From an uncultured Clostridiaceae bacterium (GTDB lineage: Bacteria; Bacillota; Clostridia; TANB77; CAG-508), in NCBI GenBank assembly GCA_949927585.1, contig CATLFA010000012.1:1-48387 (forward strand): a DNA stretch of 48,387 bases. The letters run 5' to 3'. The position numbers were made by a program, and so were the translations under genes. The notes under the pieces are model-generated. The model was not told the DNA's origin. It saw only the letters and a program-made list of their open reading frames with translations, and did not search any database. Below are positions 1-6,947 of this stretch, in pieces; position 1 is the stretch's first letter; the number at the start of each line of letters is the position of its first letter.

Positions 1-112
1 CACCAAAAACATTTTTTTCATTTTTAATTTCATAAATAGAATAAACAATACTTTCTATTAATATATATATTGAAAATAGTAAAAATAAAATGTGATATAC
101 AATATTTAACAT
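1..112 (-). CDS. Small membrane protein, partial (runs off the window)
   Basis: An open frame on the minus strand starts at ATG 112 and is still open at base 1 (37 codons visible). The visible part begins MLNIVYHILFLLFSIYIL and forms one hydrophobic helix followed by a charged stretch. An in-frame ATG at 121 touches the AAAAAGG ribosome binding site, so the ATG at 112, nine bases away, is the better start. It lies 21 bases downstream of gerAC on the same strand and may be the last gene of the germination operon. I do not recognise the family. Confidence 0.35.
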   Translation of the reverse strand, partial: MLNIVYHILFLLFSIYILIESIVYSIYEIKNEKNVFG

Positions 113-133
113 ATAAACCATCCTTTTTTAATT

Positions 134-1387
134 TTAGGTTTCTGTAATTAAGAAACCAGATTTTATATTAACATCAGTATTTACAGTAAAAAAAGAATTT
201 TGATAATTCTCAAGCCAATTAAATTCGTCGAGTTCTTGTTTAGTTAAAAATTTAGATAAAACGTTTCTTCCAAAACCATTAATATCGGAATTAAAAGTTT
301 TAGCCGTTCTATATAAATAATTTTGCATCTGCAATTTGATATATTCAGAAGCAGAAGAAGAGATTTCTTCTAAAATATTAGAATCTAAATAATTACTTTT
401 ATCCTTCATAGAATAAATTCTTCCATCAAATTTACAGTCAACTGTAATATAAGGAGTACCATTTACTATATCAACCTTTGATTTTGTATCATTGTTATGA
501 TATACATATAAATCTAAGTAATTTTCTTCATCTTGTGGATCTACAATAGTAATTAAAAATCCATTAACTTGATTTCTTATAATAGAGAAACAGACTGTTT
601 CAATAGCATTTAGTTCACCAACTAATTTATCTTTTTTAAATACTGCTAAACCAATATTTTCAGCACCTCTTTTACCAGAAATACTAGTTTCATTAGATTT
701 AATATTTCCAGCATTTAAAGGGTCCTCAGAAGAATATTGTTCTAAGTTAGAATCATTAGTTTCAATCATTCCGCCAAGTATTGCATAAGGCTGGCAAGAA
801 TTGCAAGTTAGGCCATTGTAAAAGTCTCCAATGGTACTATTTACAGTATAACCAGTATATTTACTAGAATTAGGAAAAATTTCATAATAACTAGTTGGCA
901 GGCTTTCTAAACTTGGTTTTGAATTTTCAATATAATATTTAGCATCAGTTTTACTAATTACAACATTAGTAGAAGGTCTAATTTGCACGTTATTTATTAA
1001 AGTATAAATTCTATTTCCAACACCCTCTACTGCAAGTTCTTCAGAAAAAACAATTAATTTACAGTGCGACAAATTAATTTCTTTTCCTATATAACTATTC
1101 ATTAAATTAATTGCAGAATTTATAGAACTTGTTTCAACAGTATTTATAATAGCTGTATTTTGTTCAGAAGAACCATTTTTAGATATAGAAGAAGGTTTAG
1201 CTATTTGAAAACTTATTTTTAAATTATTTTGAGTATCACCTTTATCAATACCAATAGCAATTACAAATGCCAAATTATCAATACTAAAAGAAGTATATGA
1301 AGATGAAAAAGCAAGCAATAATAAAAGAATAATTACTGCAATAAATATGTTTCTAATTAATTTATTTACTTTAATTATAATAATCAC
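134..1387 (-). CDS. gerAC: Ger(x)C-type spore germination protein (GerAC subunit)
   Basis: This is the C subunit of a nutrient germinant receptor, which acts with GerAA and GerAB in the spore inner membrane. The N-terminus has one hydrophobic helix (about residues 10-28), followed by the family signature LAFVIAIGID (about 38-47); the length of 417 residues is slightly above the usual 370-400. The start is a GTG with only a weak ribosome binding site (AAGTGG), so the exact start is uncertain. The family normally carries a lipobox with Cys followed by Trp-Asp just before the signature. Here the equivalent stretch reads SSSYTSFSID and has no cysteine, so lipid anchoring looks lost and the N-terminal helix would have to hold the protein. 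gerAB lies directly upstream. Confidence 0.85.
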   Translation of the reverse strand: MIIIIKVNKLIRNIFIAVIILLLLLAFSSSYTSFSIDNLAFVIAIGIDKGDTQNNLKISFQIAKPSSISKNGSSEQNTAIINTVETSSINSAINLMNSYIGKEINLSHCKLIVFSEELAVEGVGNRIYTLINNVQIRPSTNVVISKTDAKYYIENSKPSLESLPTSYYEIFPNSSKYTGYTVNSTIGDFYNGLTCNSCQPYAILGGMIETNDSNLEQYSSEDPLNAGNIKSNETSISGKRGAENIGLAVFKKDKLVGELNAIETVCFSIIRNQVNGFLITIVDPQDEENYLDLYVYHNNDTKSKVDIVNGTPYITVDCKFDGRIYSMKDKSNYLDSNILEEISSSASEYIKLQMQNYLYRTAKTFNSDINGFGRNVLSKFLTKQELDEFNWLENYQNSFFTVNTDVNIKSGFLITET

Positions 1388-1444
1388 CCACTTAAAAATA
1401 TTATATAAATATATTTTCCAGATTAATATTAAATATACTTATAT

Positions 1445-2537
1445 TCAGCTTTTCCTTTCTTTTCGCCTTTTAACATTAGCAAATATAAGTAACAATAAGC
1501 AAAATGTATAACTAAAACCTAATATAATATATTTATAAATATTTGCTTCATAATATTTTACATTAGCATAGTTTTTAGGCAATAATGCAATAGCAAGTAT
1601 CAAAATAGAAAAAGGATAGGCAAGTATTTTTGTATTCTTAATATTAGTAATTTTCTTAAAAATAAGCATTGAAAACCTCACTACTATGCTTAAATAACAA
1701 GCAAAAACTAGCATCCATATTAATAGAAATACAGATTCTAATCTTACAAAGAAAGTACCAATTTCAATGTATCTTGCAGCAAAATACAAAGGTAATACTT
1801 CATCTTCAGATACAAAAAACGAAAACATAAATAATATTATAGAAACAGTTAATATTATATATAGAGCAAATATTACAACAGAAGTAATTGCTACTTTTTT
1901 AAAGTTTTCTGGTTTTTTTAATAAAGGAGGTAAGAAGTATAAAAAAGCTATACCAGAAAAAGAATAAATATTTCCAATTCCTAAAATAAAAGTATTAACA
2001 AATCCATTTCCTAAAATAGGGAAAACCCTACTAAAAGAAAAATTTTTCATATTAGAAGTAAAAAGAAAGATAATACTAAATAACATTATAGGTATTATAA
2101 TTAAATTAGTTTTTAAAGTTGCTGTAAATTCTAATTTACTTGTAATTGCAATACAAATAACAAATAATAGAATTACAAAAAATACATCTGTCATAGGGTA
2201 ATATACTATTTCTATTGCTTCACAAAATTCCCTAAGTAAAATACTAGAACTTATAATAAAATAAGATATAAAAAAAACACCTAATATTTTTTTAAAAATA
2301 GGACCCCCTAAATATTCAGAAACATCTAATATATCTGAGCCGAGGAAAATTTTTAAATAATTTAACTACAACAAATACAACACCTAATAAAACAAGACTT
2401 ACAAAAACTAAATTTAACAAAATAGAGCATTTAACATTAGAAAGTAAGTTTCTAGGTACAGATAAAATAGTATGTGTTATAGAAATAGTAAGAATAAGGG
2501 CAATAGATTCTTTAGTTCCAATTTTTGAATCACTCAT
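1445..2537 (-). CDS. gerAB: GerAB-type spore germination permease, read through a +1 shift at a CGG codon
   Basis: GerAB proteins are ten-helix members of the amino acid/polyamine/organocation superfamily that sense germinants. The frame from ATG 2537 (CTTATGAGTGATTC, AAAGG 12 bases upstream; an ATG at 2549 abuts the AAAGG) gives helices 1-2 and stops soon after an in-frame CGG at 2342-2340. The remaining eight helices are open in the +1 frame to 1445. Taking CGGC (2342-2339) as one glycine codon joins KLFKNFP to G and SDILDVSEYLGG, matching the FPG..L.EI..Y.LG pattern of the family. The joined protein is about 363 residues, the normal length. Either the gene is a fresh pseudogene or the shift is decoded; the same event recurs in two other genes of this window. 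Confidence 0.8.
2339..2342 (-). other. Inferred +1 frameshift site CGGC in gerAB
   Basis: On the minus strand the codons are CCT CGG CTC in frame 0, which soon meets a TGA. In frame +1 they are CCT (C) GGC TCA, which continues the GerAB protein. The CGG is codon 66 from ATG 2537. There is no homopolymer run at this spot. Confidence 0.6.
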
Positions 2538-2675
2538 AAGAAAATCCATCCTTTAATGCTAAATTTTTTATTATCATTTACTAAAATAGGAAAATTTATA
2601 CAGAGCAATTGAAATATTATATAAAATATGTTAAAATATTTAGTAAAATAAGTAAAAAAGCGCGAGGTGTATAAT

Positions 2676-2948
2676 ATGCATATTGTGGAAAATGAAAGAA
2701 TAGTTATAATATCAACTTATGATATTATAAACAAAAGAACAGAAGGAAAGATATATTCAAAAGTGGAAGCAAAAGAAGAAATATTAGTTGCAAAAATTAT
2801 AGAAAAACCTAAAGGAACAGCTAAACTAAATATATTGAAAGAGTACAGAGGAAAATCATATATTAAGGAAGATTTTGAAGAATTAAAGCCAGAGTTTATT
2901 AGTTATGCTAATATGTGGAATTTACGAGAAAGTAGAGGGGTATGTTAA
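2676..2948 (+). CDS. Hypothetical protein, 90 aa
   Basis: A small soluble, charged protein beginning MHIVENERIVIISTYD. The start ATG at 2676 sits six bases after GAGGTG. An in-frame GTG at 2667 lies within that same ribosome binding site and is unlikely to be used. It is divergent from the germination operon and ends just before a strong bidirectional hairpin. I recognise no family; lysine and glutamate are abundant and there is no signal peptide or membrane helix. Codon use is host-like (A/T at third positions), so it is probably a real chromosomal gene. Confidence 0.6.
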   Translation: MHIVENERIVIISTYDIINKRTEGKIYSKVEAKEEILVAKIIEKPKGTAKLNILKEYRGKSYIKEDFEELKPEFISYANMWNLRESRGVC

Positions 2949-2980
2949 AAGTAACTATTTAAACAATCATGGAATATAAG

Positions 2981-3012
2981 AAATCGGTGTAGTTTATAAC
3001 TACGCCGATTTT
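2981..3012 (+). terminator. Bidirectional intrinsic terminator
   Basis: The arms AAATCGGTGTAGTT and AACTACGCCGATTTT are near-perfect complements with a short loop, and T-rich flanks lie on both sides. It ends the gene at 2676-2948 and also insulates the minus-strand germination operon from the small-RNA region. Confidence 0.8.
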
Positions 3013-3021
3013 GCTTAATTT

Positions 3022-3155
3022 AAAAAGAAAAAATCAACCTTTACAGTTGATTTTTCAATATTCTCATCTGATTCGACGATTTTACTTAATGGAGCGATTG
3101 TCGTAGTTATCTACAACTTTTCTCTCTTAACGATTGATACAAATATCAATCAATT
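3022..3155 (-). ncRNA. Candidate small RNA A (minus strand)
   Basis: A minus-strand promoter is visible: TTGCAA (3190-3185), 17 bases, TATACT (3167-3162). The predicted transcript of about 130 nt has no ORF, contains a GATTGATA/TATCAATC hairpin, and ends in a clear terminator (AAAAATCAAC, 8-base loop region, GTTGATTTTTTC, down to 3022). It shares two short blocks in the same order with candidate B at 4550-4672: AAGAGAG (3128-3122) and ATCGCTCCA (3098-3090). The likeness is weak outside those blocks. No known RNA family was recognised. Confidence 0.35.
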
Positions 3156-3235
3156 TATTAAAGTATATCATACTTTTGGTAAATTGCAATAGAAAAATTA
3201 AAAATATTATTTTGCAAAATTTTGTTTTGTTTGCT

Positions 3236-3263
3236 TGTATTTTATCAAATAATGTTGTATAGT
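3236..3263 (+). promoter_or_regulatory. Promoter of the type I toxin mRNA
   Basis: TTGTAT, 16 bases, TATAGT, giving a predicted start near 3270, about 78 bases before the toxin start codon. Confidence 0.55.
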
Positions 3264-3347
3264 TATAAGCAGAAAATGAGAATAAGCAGTGTGAGTGCTA
3301 CCACTTTACATACACAGTTTTGACTGTGAGAATGGAGGTGGTGCTAT

Positions 3348-3461
3348 ATGGTAGAACAAGCTATGTTAATGATAATATACTTACTTTTCTACAGTTTAGT
3401 AGGAATAACTATTATAGCATTTGCCTTGATTATTACAATAGTAGTAATTTTGAGCAAATAA
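3348..3461 (+). CDS. Small hydrophobic type I toxin (holin-like, TxpA/BsrG-like)
   Basis: A 37-residue peptide starting MVEQAMLMIIYLLF and ending ILSK: short N-terminus with Glu, one long membrane helix, a single C-terminal lysine. This matches the layout of the small putative holin-like toxins and of TxpA/BsrG-type membrane toxins. The start is supported by GGAGGTGG nine bases upstream. A longer ORF over the same bases (3320-3508) is in another frame and has no such site. The gene ends inside a bidirectional terminator, and a consensus promoter fires back across its 3' end, the hallmark of an antisense-controlled type I toxin-antitoxin pair. Family assignment rests on architecture and general motif, so moderate confidence. 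Confidence 0.65.
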   Translation: MVEQAMLMIIYLLFYSLVGITIIAFALIITIVVILSK

Positions 3462-3462
3462 T

Positions 3463-3502
3463 AAAAGCACCACATATGCTCTGCCAAGCTTTGTGGTGTT
3501 TT
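3463..3502 (+). terminator. Bidirectional terminator shared by toxin mRNA and antisense RNA
   Basis: AAAAGCACCACA pairs with TGTGGTGTTTT around a 17-base loop. Both strands end in T-runs, so it can end the toxin mRNA (plus) and the antisense RNA (minus). Confidence 0.75.
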
Positions 3503-3546
3503 ATCTAGTTTATAGGTAGCACACATTTCTGTGGCTCTCATTTTCT
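3465..3546 (-). ncRNA. Antisense antitoxin RNA (type I system)
   Basis: Predicted from a perfect minus-strand promoter and the shared terminator: about 80 nt, fully complementary to the 3' end of the toxin mRNA. Its first 30 bases resemble the 5' end of the toxin mRNA: the blocks GAAAATGAG and GTGCTACC occur at 3272-3302 on the plus strand and inverted at 3515-3545. The two RNAs therefore start with related sequences. Confidence 0.55.
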
Positions 3547-3552
3547 ATATTT

Positions 3553-3581
3553 ATTATATAGAATTTTTCTTATTTTGTCAA
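3553..3581 (-). promoter_or_regulatory. Consensus promoter of the antisense RNA
   Basis: Minus strand: TTGACA (3581-3576), 17 bases, TATAAT (3558-3553). A perfect sigma-A promoter facing the toxin gene with no ORF behind it, as expected for an abundant antitoxin RNA. Confidence 0.75.
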
Positions 3582-3613
3582 ATGTGATTTTTACGCTTAC
3601 AATTTAATTCTTA

Positions 3614-4306
3614 TTATCTATCACTTAATGACCAGTCTTGTATAACTCTCTTAGCAGTTTCTCCATAATGTCCTTCATTAATTTTATCACCAGTTACTCT
3701 AATTTTTTGGAAAAAGCTATGTTGTGCCAATTCATCTTCATTTACATTTGCTTTCTCTTGCTGTTCAATACGATAAATAGCATAATTTATATATTTTTTA
3801 ATATCCTTACGTTTATATTTATTATTACCTTTCTGCTGTTCTGTTAGTAGTTGGGCGATTTGTTCTAGAAGAGCAATATGTTTATTATTGATGCTTTTCA
3901 TATCTACTAAAAGTTGAGCTCTTTGAAATTCTATTTTATTATGTCTTAAAGTATTCTTTATATTGCTTCTTTTTATAAGTCTATATTTAGGTGTTTCTGT
4001 TAACTCCAACTCTGATTTTTCTTTGTTCCTTTTAGCATTTTGTAAATTATCTAGTTTTTCTTCTCTCCTCATAGCTTGTCCTTTTTTTAAATTTTCAATT
4101 TCTTCTAGTATAAATTCACTAACTTCTTCACGTTCAAATTCATGTTCATCATCTAAGGAAATACCTCCTATGTTCATTCCTCCATAGTTCATATTTCCAA
4201 TCTTTACTCCTCCAACATTATATCCACCAACATAAAACATAGTATCATCATCTTCTTTAGCCGTAATCATAGATTTGATTAGTTTTAATCTATCAATATA
4301 CAACAT
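3614..4306 (-). CDS. Hypothetical protein with Gly-rich N-terminal repeat, 230 aa
   Basis: Not recognised. The start ATG at 4306 has GGAGG ten bases upstream. Residues about 24-50 hold a glycine-rich repeat of the form GGYNVGG, NMNYGGMNIGG. The rest is lysine/glutamate-rich, with predicted coiled-coil character around residues 55-110 and a basic stretch KYKRKDIKKY (about 160-170). There is no signal peptide or membrane helix. It has no partner gene on its strand. The structured minus-strand transcript B starting near 4672 could be its leader. Likely accessory cargo of the region carrying the serine recombinase. Confidence 0.55.
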   Translation of the reverse strand: MLYIDRLKLIKSMITAKEDDDTMFYVGGYNVGGVKIGNMNYGGMNIGGISLDDEHEFEREEVSEFILEEIENLKKGQAMRREEKLDNLQNAKRNKEKSELELTETPKYRLIKRSNIKNTLRHNKIEFQRAQLLVDMKSINNKHIALLEQIAQLLTEQQKGNNKYKRKDIKKYINYAIYRIEQQEKANVNEDELAQHSFFQKIRVTGDKINEGHYGETAKRVIQDWSLSDR

Positions 4307-4462
4307 TCTTCATCAACCTCCATTTTAATATTATTTCATTATTTAGAGTTCTGCATTTTCAGTATTACTTTACATTATACATTAATTTTACATAAATTAC
4401 AAATATCTAACTTTGTCTACCCATTTTCTATTGTCTCCAATTTAAAATTTTCTTTGTAGCAC

Positions 4463-4527
4463 AGGACTTTGACCTTGTCATAAGTCCTAACCCCCTATAT
4501 GTTATGACATACTATCATAACATGGGG
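4463..4527. repeat. Two adjacent hairpins in the 4307-4904 intergenic stretch
   Basis: AGGACTT (4463-4469) pairs with AAGTCCT (4482-4488). Then CCCC, ATGTTATGA, TCATAACAT and GGGG form a second stem (about 4490-4527). They fall within the predicted long leader of the minus-strand gene at 3614-4306. No protein is encoded here. Confidence 0.4.
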
Positions 4528-4549
4528 CTCTGCGAGGCAATAAAATTTT

Positions 4550-4672
4550 TATAACAAAAAAATACCATCCTTTTCAGAATTATATTTGTATCTATCTGTT
4601 CAATTTAGTTCGAACAGATACGTCGTTGGAGCGATATTCTTACAAGTTACGAACTCTCTTGATCTCTTTCTA
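4550..4672 (-). ncRNA. Candidate small RNA or leader B (minus strand)
   Basis: The promoter on the minus strand is TTGCAT (4707-4702), 17 bases, TATAAT (4684-4679). The transcript would contain AAGAGAG, ATCGCTCCA and a strong TATCTGTTC/GAACAGATA hairpin (about 4595-4620), ending in a T-run at about 4553-4560. It shares the two short blocks with candidate A. It may be a separate RNA or the 5' leader of the gene at 3614-4306. The 3' end is a guess. Confidence 0.3.
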
Positions 4673-4790
4673 GTATTTATTATATACTCATTATAAATTG
4701 TATGCAATAATAATTTATAATATTTTTTAGTATATTTGTATTTAAAGTAAGAGTATATGTTATAAGTTTAGTAAATAGTGCCAAAACGAC

Positions 4791-4819
4791 TTGCAATTTT
4801 ATGTAAAATAATATATAAT
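4791..4819 (+). promoter_or_regulatory. Promoter of the 4905 gene with dyad in the spacer
   Basis: TTGCAA, 17 bases, TATAAT. The spacer starts with TTTTATGTAAAATA, identical in sequence and position to the promoter spacer at 37451-37464 in front of the DEAH helicase gene. Confidence 0.7.
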
Positions 4820-4836
4820 TTAAGTAGTAGCTTGTT

Positions 4837-4896
4837 TTTGAAACCAATAAGTTAAACACTTGGAGGTTTCAAAGCCTCCAAGAAATTTTAAGGAGG
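4837..4896 (+). promoter_or_regulatory. Leader with mutually exclusive hairpins ahead of the 4905 gene
   Basis: Three competing pairings are visible. CTTGGAGG (4859-4866) pairs with CCTCCAAG (4875-4882). Alternatively TTTGAAACC (4837-4845) pairs with GGTTTCAAA (4865-4873). In the second fold CCTCC (4875-4879) is set free and could cover the ribosome binding site AGGAGG (4891-4896). This is the layout of a translational switch, though no ligand or family is recognised. Confidence 0.5.
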
Positions 4897-4904
4897 TACT
4901 GAAA

Positions 4905-5252
4905 ATGTCGAAAACATCAATAGCAAAAGCAACATTTTTTACAACCAACATTGAGTTGCCTGTTAAAGCAATTGTAGTGAACAATTCACTAAAGGGGGCT
5001 GATGTTCATGAACTTGAAGAACATTTTAAAGAACTACTTCAAGCACTCAACCCTAATGACTACTTACCCAATATTAAAACAGACTATGACAATTGCCGCA
5101 TTCTGATGAAATGGGCTTATACTTGCCATGCATCTTTAGAAAATTATTTTAATTCTCTTGATGCAGAAGGAAATAGAGCAGTCAATTTTTCATTTGGGTT
5201 TGTAGACATTAATGAGATGCATCACTTTGTTCAGGGATTGACTACCCTATAA
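4905..5252 (+). CDS. Hypothetical protein, 115 aa, atypical codon use
   Basis: Begins MSKTSIAKATFF; the ATG at 4905 follows AAGGAGGT by seven bases, so the longer frame from 4860 is not used. It is soluble, with no signal peptide; His, Cys and aromatic residues are more frequent than in neighbours (for example MKWAYTCHASLENYF and NEMHHFVQGL near the C-terminus). No family recognised. Third-position G and C are commoner than in flanking genes. It is a single-gene unit with its own promoter, switch-like leader and terminator, and belongs by promoter with the other codon-atypical genes of the window. Confidence 0.6.
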   Translation: MSKTSIAKATFFTTNIELPVKAIVVNNSLKGADVHELEEHFKELLQALNPNDYLPNIKTDYDNCRILMKWAYTCHASLENYFNSLDAEGNRAVNFSFGFVDINEMHHFVQGLTTL

Positions 5253-5275
5253 TAGTGCTATGGCAATAACAGTAG

Positions 5276-5317
5276 AAAAACTGGCATGTTCTCATAAGAG
5301 TTCATGTCAGTTTTTGT
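5276..5317 (+). terminator. Intrinsic terminator after the 4905 gene
   Basis: AAAAACTGGCATG pairs with CATGTCAGTTTTT, followed by T-rich sequence. It also ends the minus-strand ORF6N gene on its other face. Confidence 0.8.
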
Positions 5318-5318
5318 T

Positions 5319-6212
5319 CTATAAATTAATAATTTTTTCTATAATCTCCATATCTTCTATTTTGTTGATTCCAAAACATTTTTTACCTAAATCTTTTATA
5401 GAAGCACCTAGATGATACATCTCCTTGTTATCTATTACAATAAATCTATCGTGGAATTTATTAGTTTTAGCAACTTTCAGAACAGGATATTCTTTATTAA
5501 ATTTTTTAATATCTAAATTTTCAATACTACTTTTATTAGATGTTAAAATAACAACTTCTACATTGTTTTTCTTTTTAGCCAACATTTTCAAAATACTGTC
5601 ATCAATATAATTGTCTATAATTAAAATCTTACTATTTGCTTTTTTTATAATATCTACAATGATACTATATGCATCATATATTTGACCATCAAAAAATATT
5701 CTCTGTTTGATATTTTCTTCAAGTTGAAGCTGATTAAATACTTCATCAAATTTTTTATCATGATCTAATAATTTATATTCTACACTTGTTAATCTTTCAA
5801 ATATTTGATTATTAGAAGATAAAAATTTTCTCATTTCTATAAATGTATTTACAATTCTTATACTTACATTAACTGCCACTTCACTTTTTAATAGTCCAGC
5901 AAGCATCGTAATTCCATATTCAGTAAATACATATGGCAGATATTTTCTATGTTGTCCTCTTCCATTTTCGTTTAAGGTGAAATTTTTGCACCTTAAAGAT
6001 TTATATTCTTCATTAGTCAATTGAAAACAATAATATTCAGGAAATCTTTCTATATTATTTTTAACATTTCTATTAAGGTCTTTAGTTGCATATTCAAAAA
6101 GTGTTGCCACATCGCTATCTAACATAACTTGTTTTCCTCTTATATTATATATTAAATTTCTTATATCTAAATTAGATAATTTATTTTGAATTGCTAATTG
6201 ATTTTCTTCCAC
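5319..6212 (-). CDS. ORF6N domain protein with C-terminal PLD-like domain
   Basis: Residues about 15-125 form an ORF6N (KilA-N related) DNA-binding domain of phage-antirepressor type: NIRGKQVMLDSDVATLFEY, TKDLNRNVKNNIERFP and YVFTEYGITMLAGLLKS. The C-terminal part (about 180-297) resembles a single phospholipase D-like half site: ILIIDNYIDDS and FHDRFIVID with an HxD motif, then YHLGASIKDLG. Proteins with this combination are common on Firmicute mobile elements. The start chosen is GTG 6212, nine bases after AAAAGG; an ATG at 6269 overlaps the upstream gene and has no good ribosome binding site. Function is inferred as regulatory or defence-related; no nuclease activity is claimed. Confidence 0.75.
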   Translation of the reverse strand: MEENQLAIQNKLSNLDIRNLIYNIRGKQVMLDSDVATLFEYATKDLNRNVKNNIERFPEYYCFQLTNEEYKSLRCKNFTLNENGRGQHRKYLPYVFTEYGITMLAGLLKSEVAVNVSIRIVNTFIEMRKFLSSNNQIFERLTSVEYKLLDHDKKFDEVFNQLQLEENIKQRIFFDGQIYDAYSIIVDIIKKANSKILIIDNYIDDSILKMLAKKKNNVEVVILTSNKSSIENLDIKKFNKEYPVLKVAKTNKFHDRFIVIDNKEMYHLGASIKDLGKKCFGINKIEDMEIIEKIINL

Positions 6213-6243
6213 AATTTCACATCCTTTTCTTATTGTATATATC

Positions 6244-6591
6244 TTAAAACATTTGTTTTGTATTGTCAAGAGTTTTATAACTTTTTATTTTATAATTTAT
6301 ACTATTAAAAAGATATAATGCCACTCTATTTTGTTCTACTGAATCCATTTCTATAACTTTTGATATAGCAAACATGATGTAAGCATAGTTCGCAAAATTA
6401 ACAGTTGTTGTTCTGTATTCTATATTAATTTCTTTTAGCAAGTTATCAAAATATTTATACATTTCTGTTTTGTTATATTCTAAATTAGTATGGCTGTAAT
6501 TATCACACATACATATTGCAAGTCTTAATTTATTTTCTATATCCATATCTTTTATTATATCAATTAAATAATTTACTTTTTCATTATTCAT
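6244..6591 (-). CDS. Hypothetical protein, 115 aa
   Basis: Begins MNNEKVNYLIDIIKDMD, with AAAGGAAC ten bases upstream. Helical, soluble, acidic to neutral; no motif recognised. It stands 31 bases ahead of the ORF6N gene on the same strand and is probably co-transcribed with it. The gap upstream (6592-6704) holds a small palindrome, AATTTGG and CCAAATT, and no gene. Confidence 0.5.
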   Translation of the reverse strand: MNNEKVNYLIDIIKDMDIENKLRLAICMCDNYSHTNLEYNKTEMYKYFDNLLKEINIEYRTTTVNFANYAYIMFAISKVIEMDSVEQNRVALYLFNSINYKIKSYKTLDNTKQMF

Positions 6592-6704
6592 AATCTTTTA
6601 GTTCCTTTCATTTTTATTTTGGGGATTGGGGACGAAGTTCCCATATTTGAATTTGGCGTATATCCAAATTCAGTGCTCGCTGGGACAAGATTTTTTTATA
6701 AATC

Positions 6705-6947
6705 TCATCTTTCTAATTCACTTTTTGAATGTATTTTTTCATAAAATTGTACTTTTTTAGTTTGTTTATTATATCTAAAATATGCTTGTACTTTATTTTT
6801 ATCAATTAACTTTATTGTAGTTTTATCATATAAATATAGTTCAATTTCATCAATATTAAATGTGCTTTTTAAATATGAAAGTACTTTAAACTGTTCTACT
6901 GTTTCTACTTGATTTTTGTTTATATTTTCTTTATTAAGATGCTTCAT
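6705..6947 (-). CDS. Hypothetical protein, 80 aa, overlapping the recombinase end
   Basis: The ATG at 6947 lies 14 bases inside the 3' end of the recombinase gene, with AAGGAGG just upstream within that gene, so translation is likely coupled. The protein is small and charged (starts MKHLNKENINKNQ, ends HSKSELER). No family recognised. Overlap with a large serine recombinase suggests an accessory of the element, such as a directionality factor, but nothing in the sequence proves that. Confidence 0.5.
   Translation of the reverse strand: MKHLNKENINKNQVETVEQFKVLSYLKSTFNIDEIELYLYDKTTIKLIDKNKVQAYFRYNKQTKKVQFYEKIHSKSELER

Noticed and set aside
1445..2549. gerAB as an ordinary pseudogene
   Set aside because: Only one change is seen and it has the same CGG signature as three other sites, so decay is kept as the alternative and not the main call.
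3060..3130. Possible degenerate tRNA (GATTCGAC and TGGAGCGAT)
   Set aside because: The resemblance to a tRNA 3' end does not extend to a cloverleaf; the sequence fits a small RNA with promoter and terminator better.
3320..3508. 62-aa ORF over the type I toxin
   Set aside because: It lacks a ribosome binding site at its start, runs through the terminator, and overlaps the better supported 37-aa frame.
4610..4640. LexA box around GTTCGAACAGATACGTCG
   Set aside because: Only one half site fits the Firmicute SOS consensus; the sequence is better explained as a hairpin.
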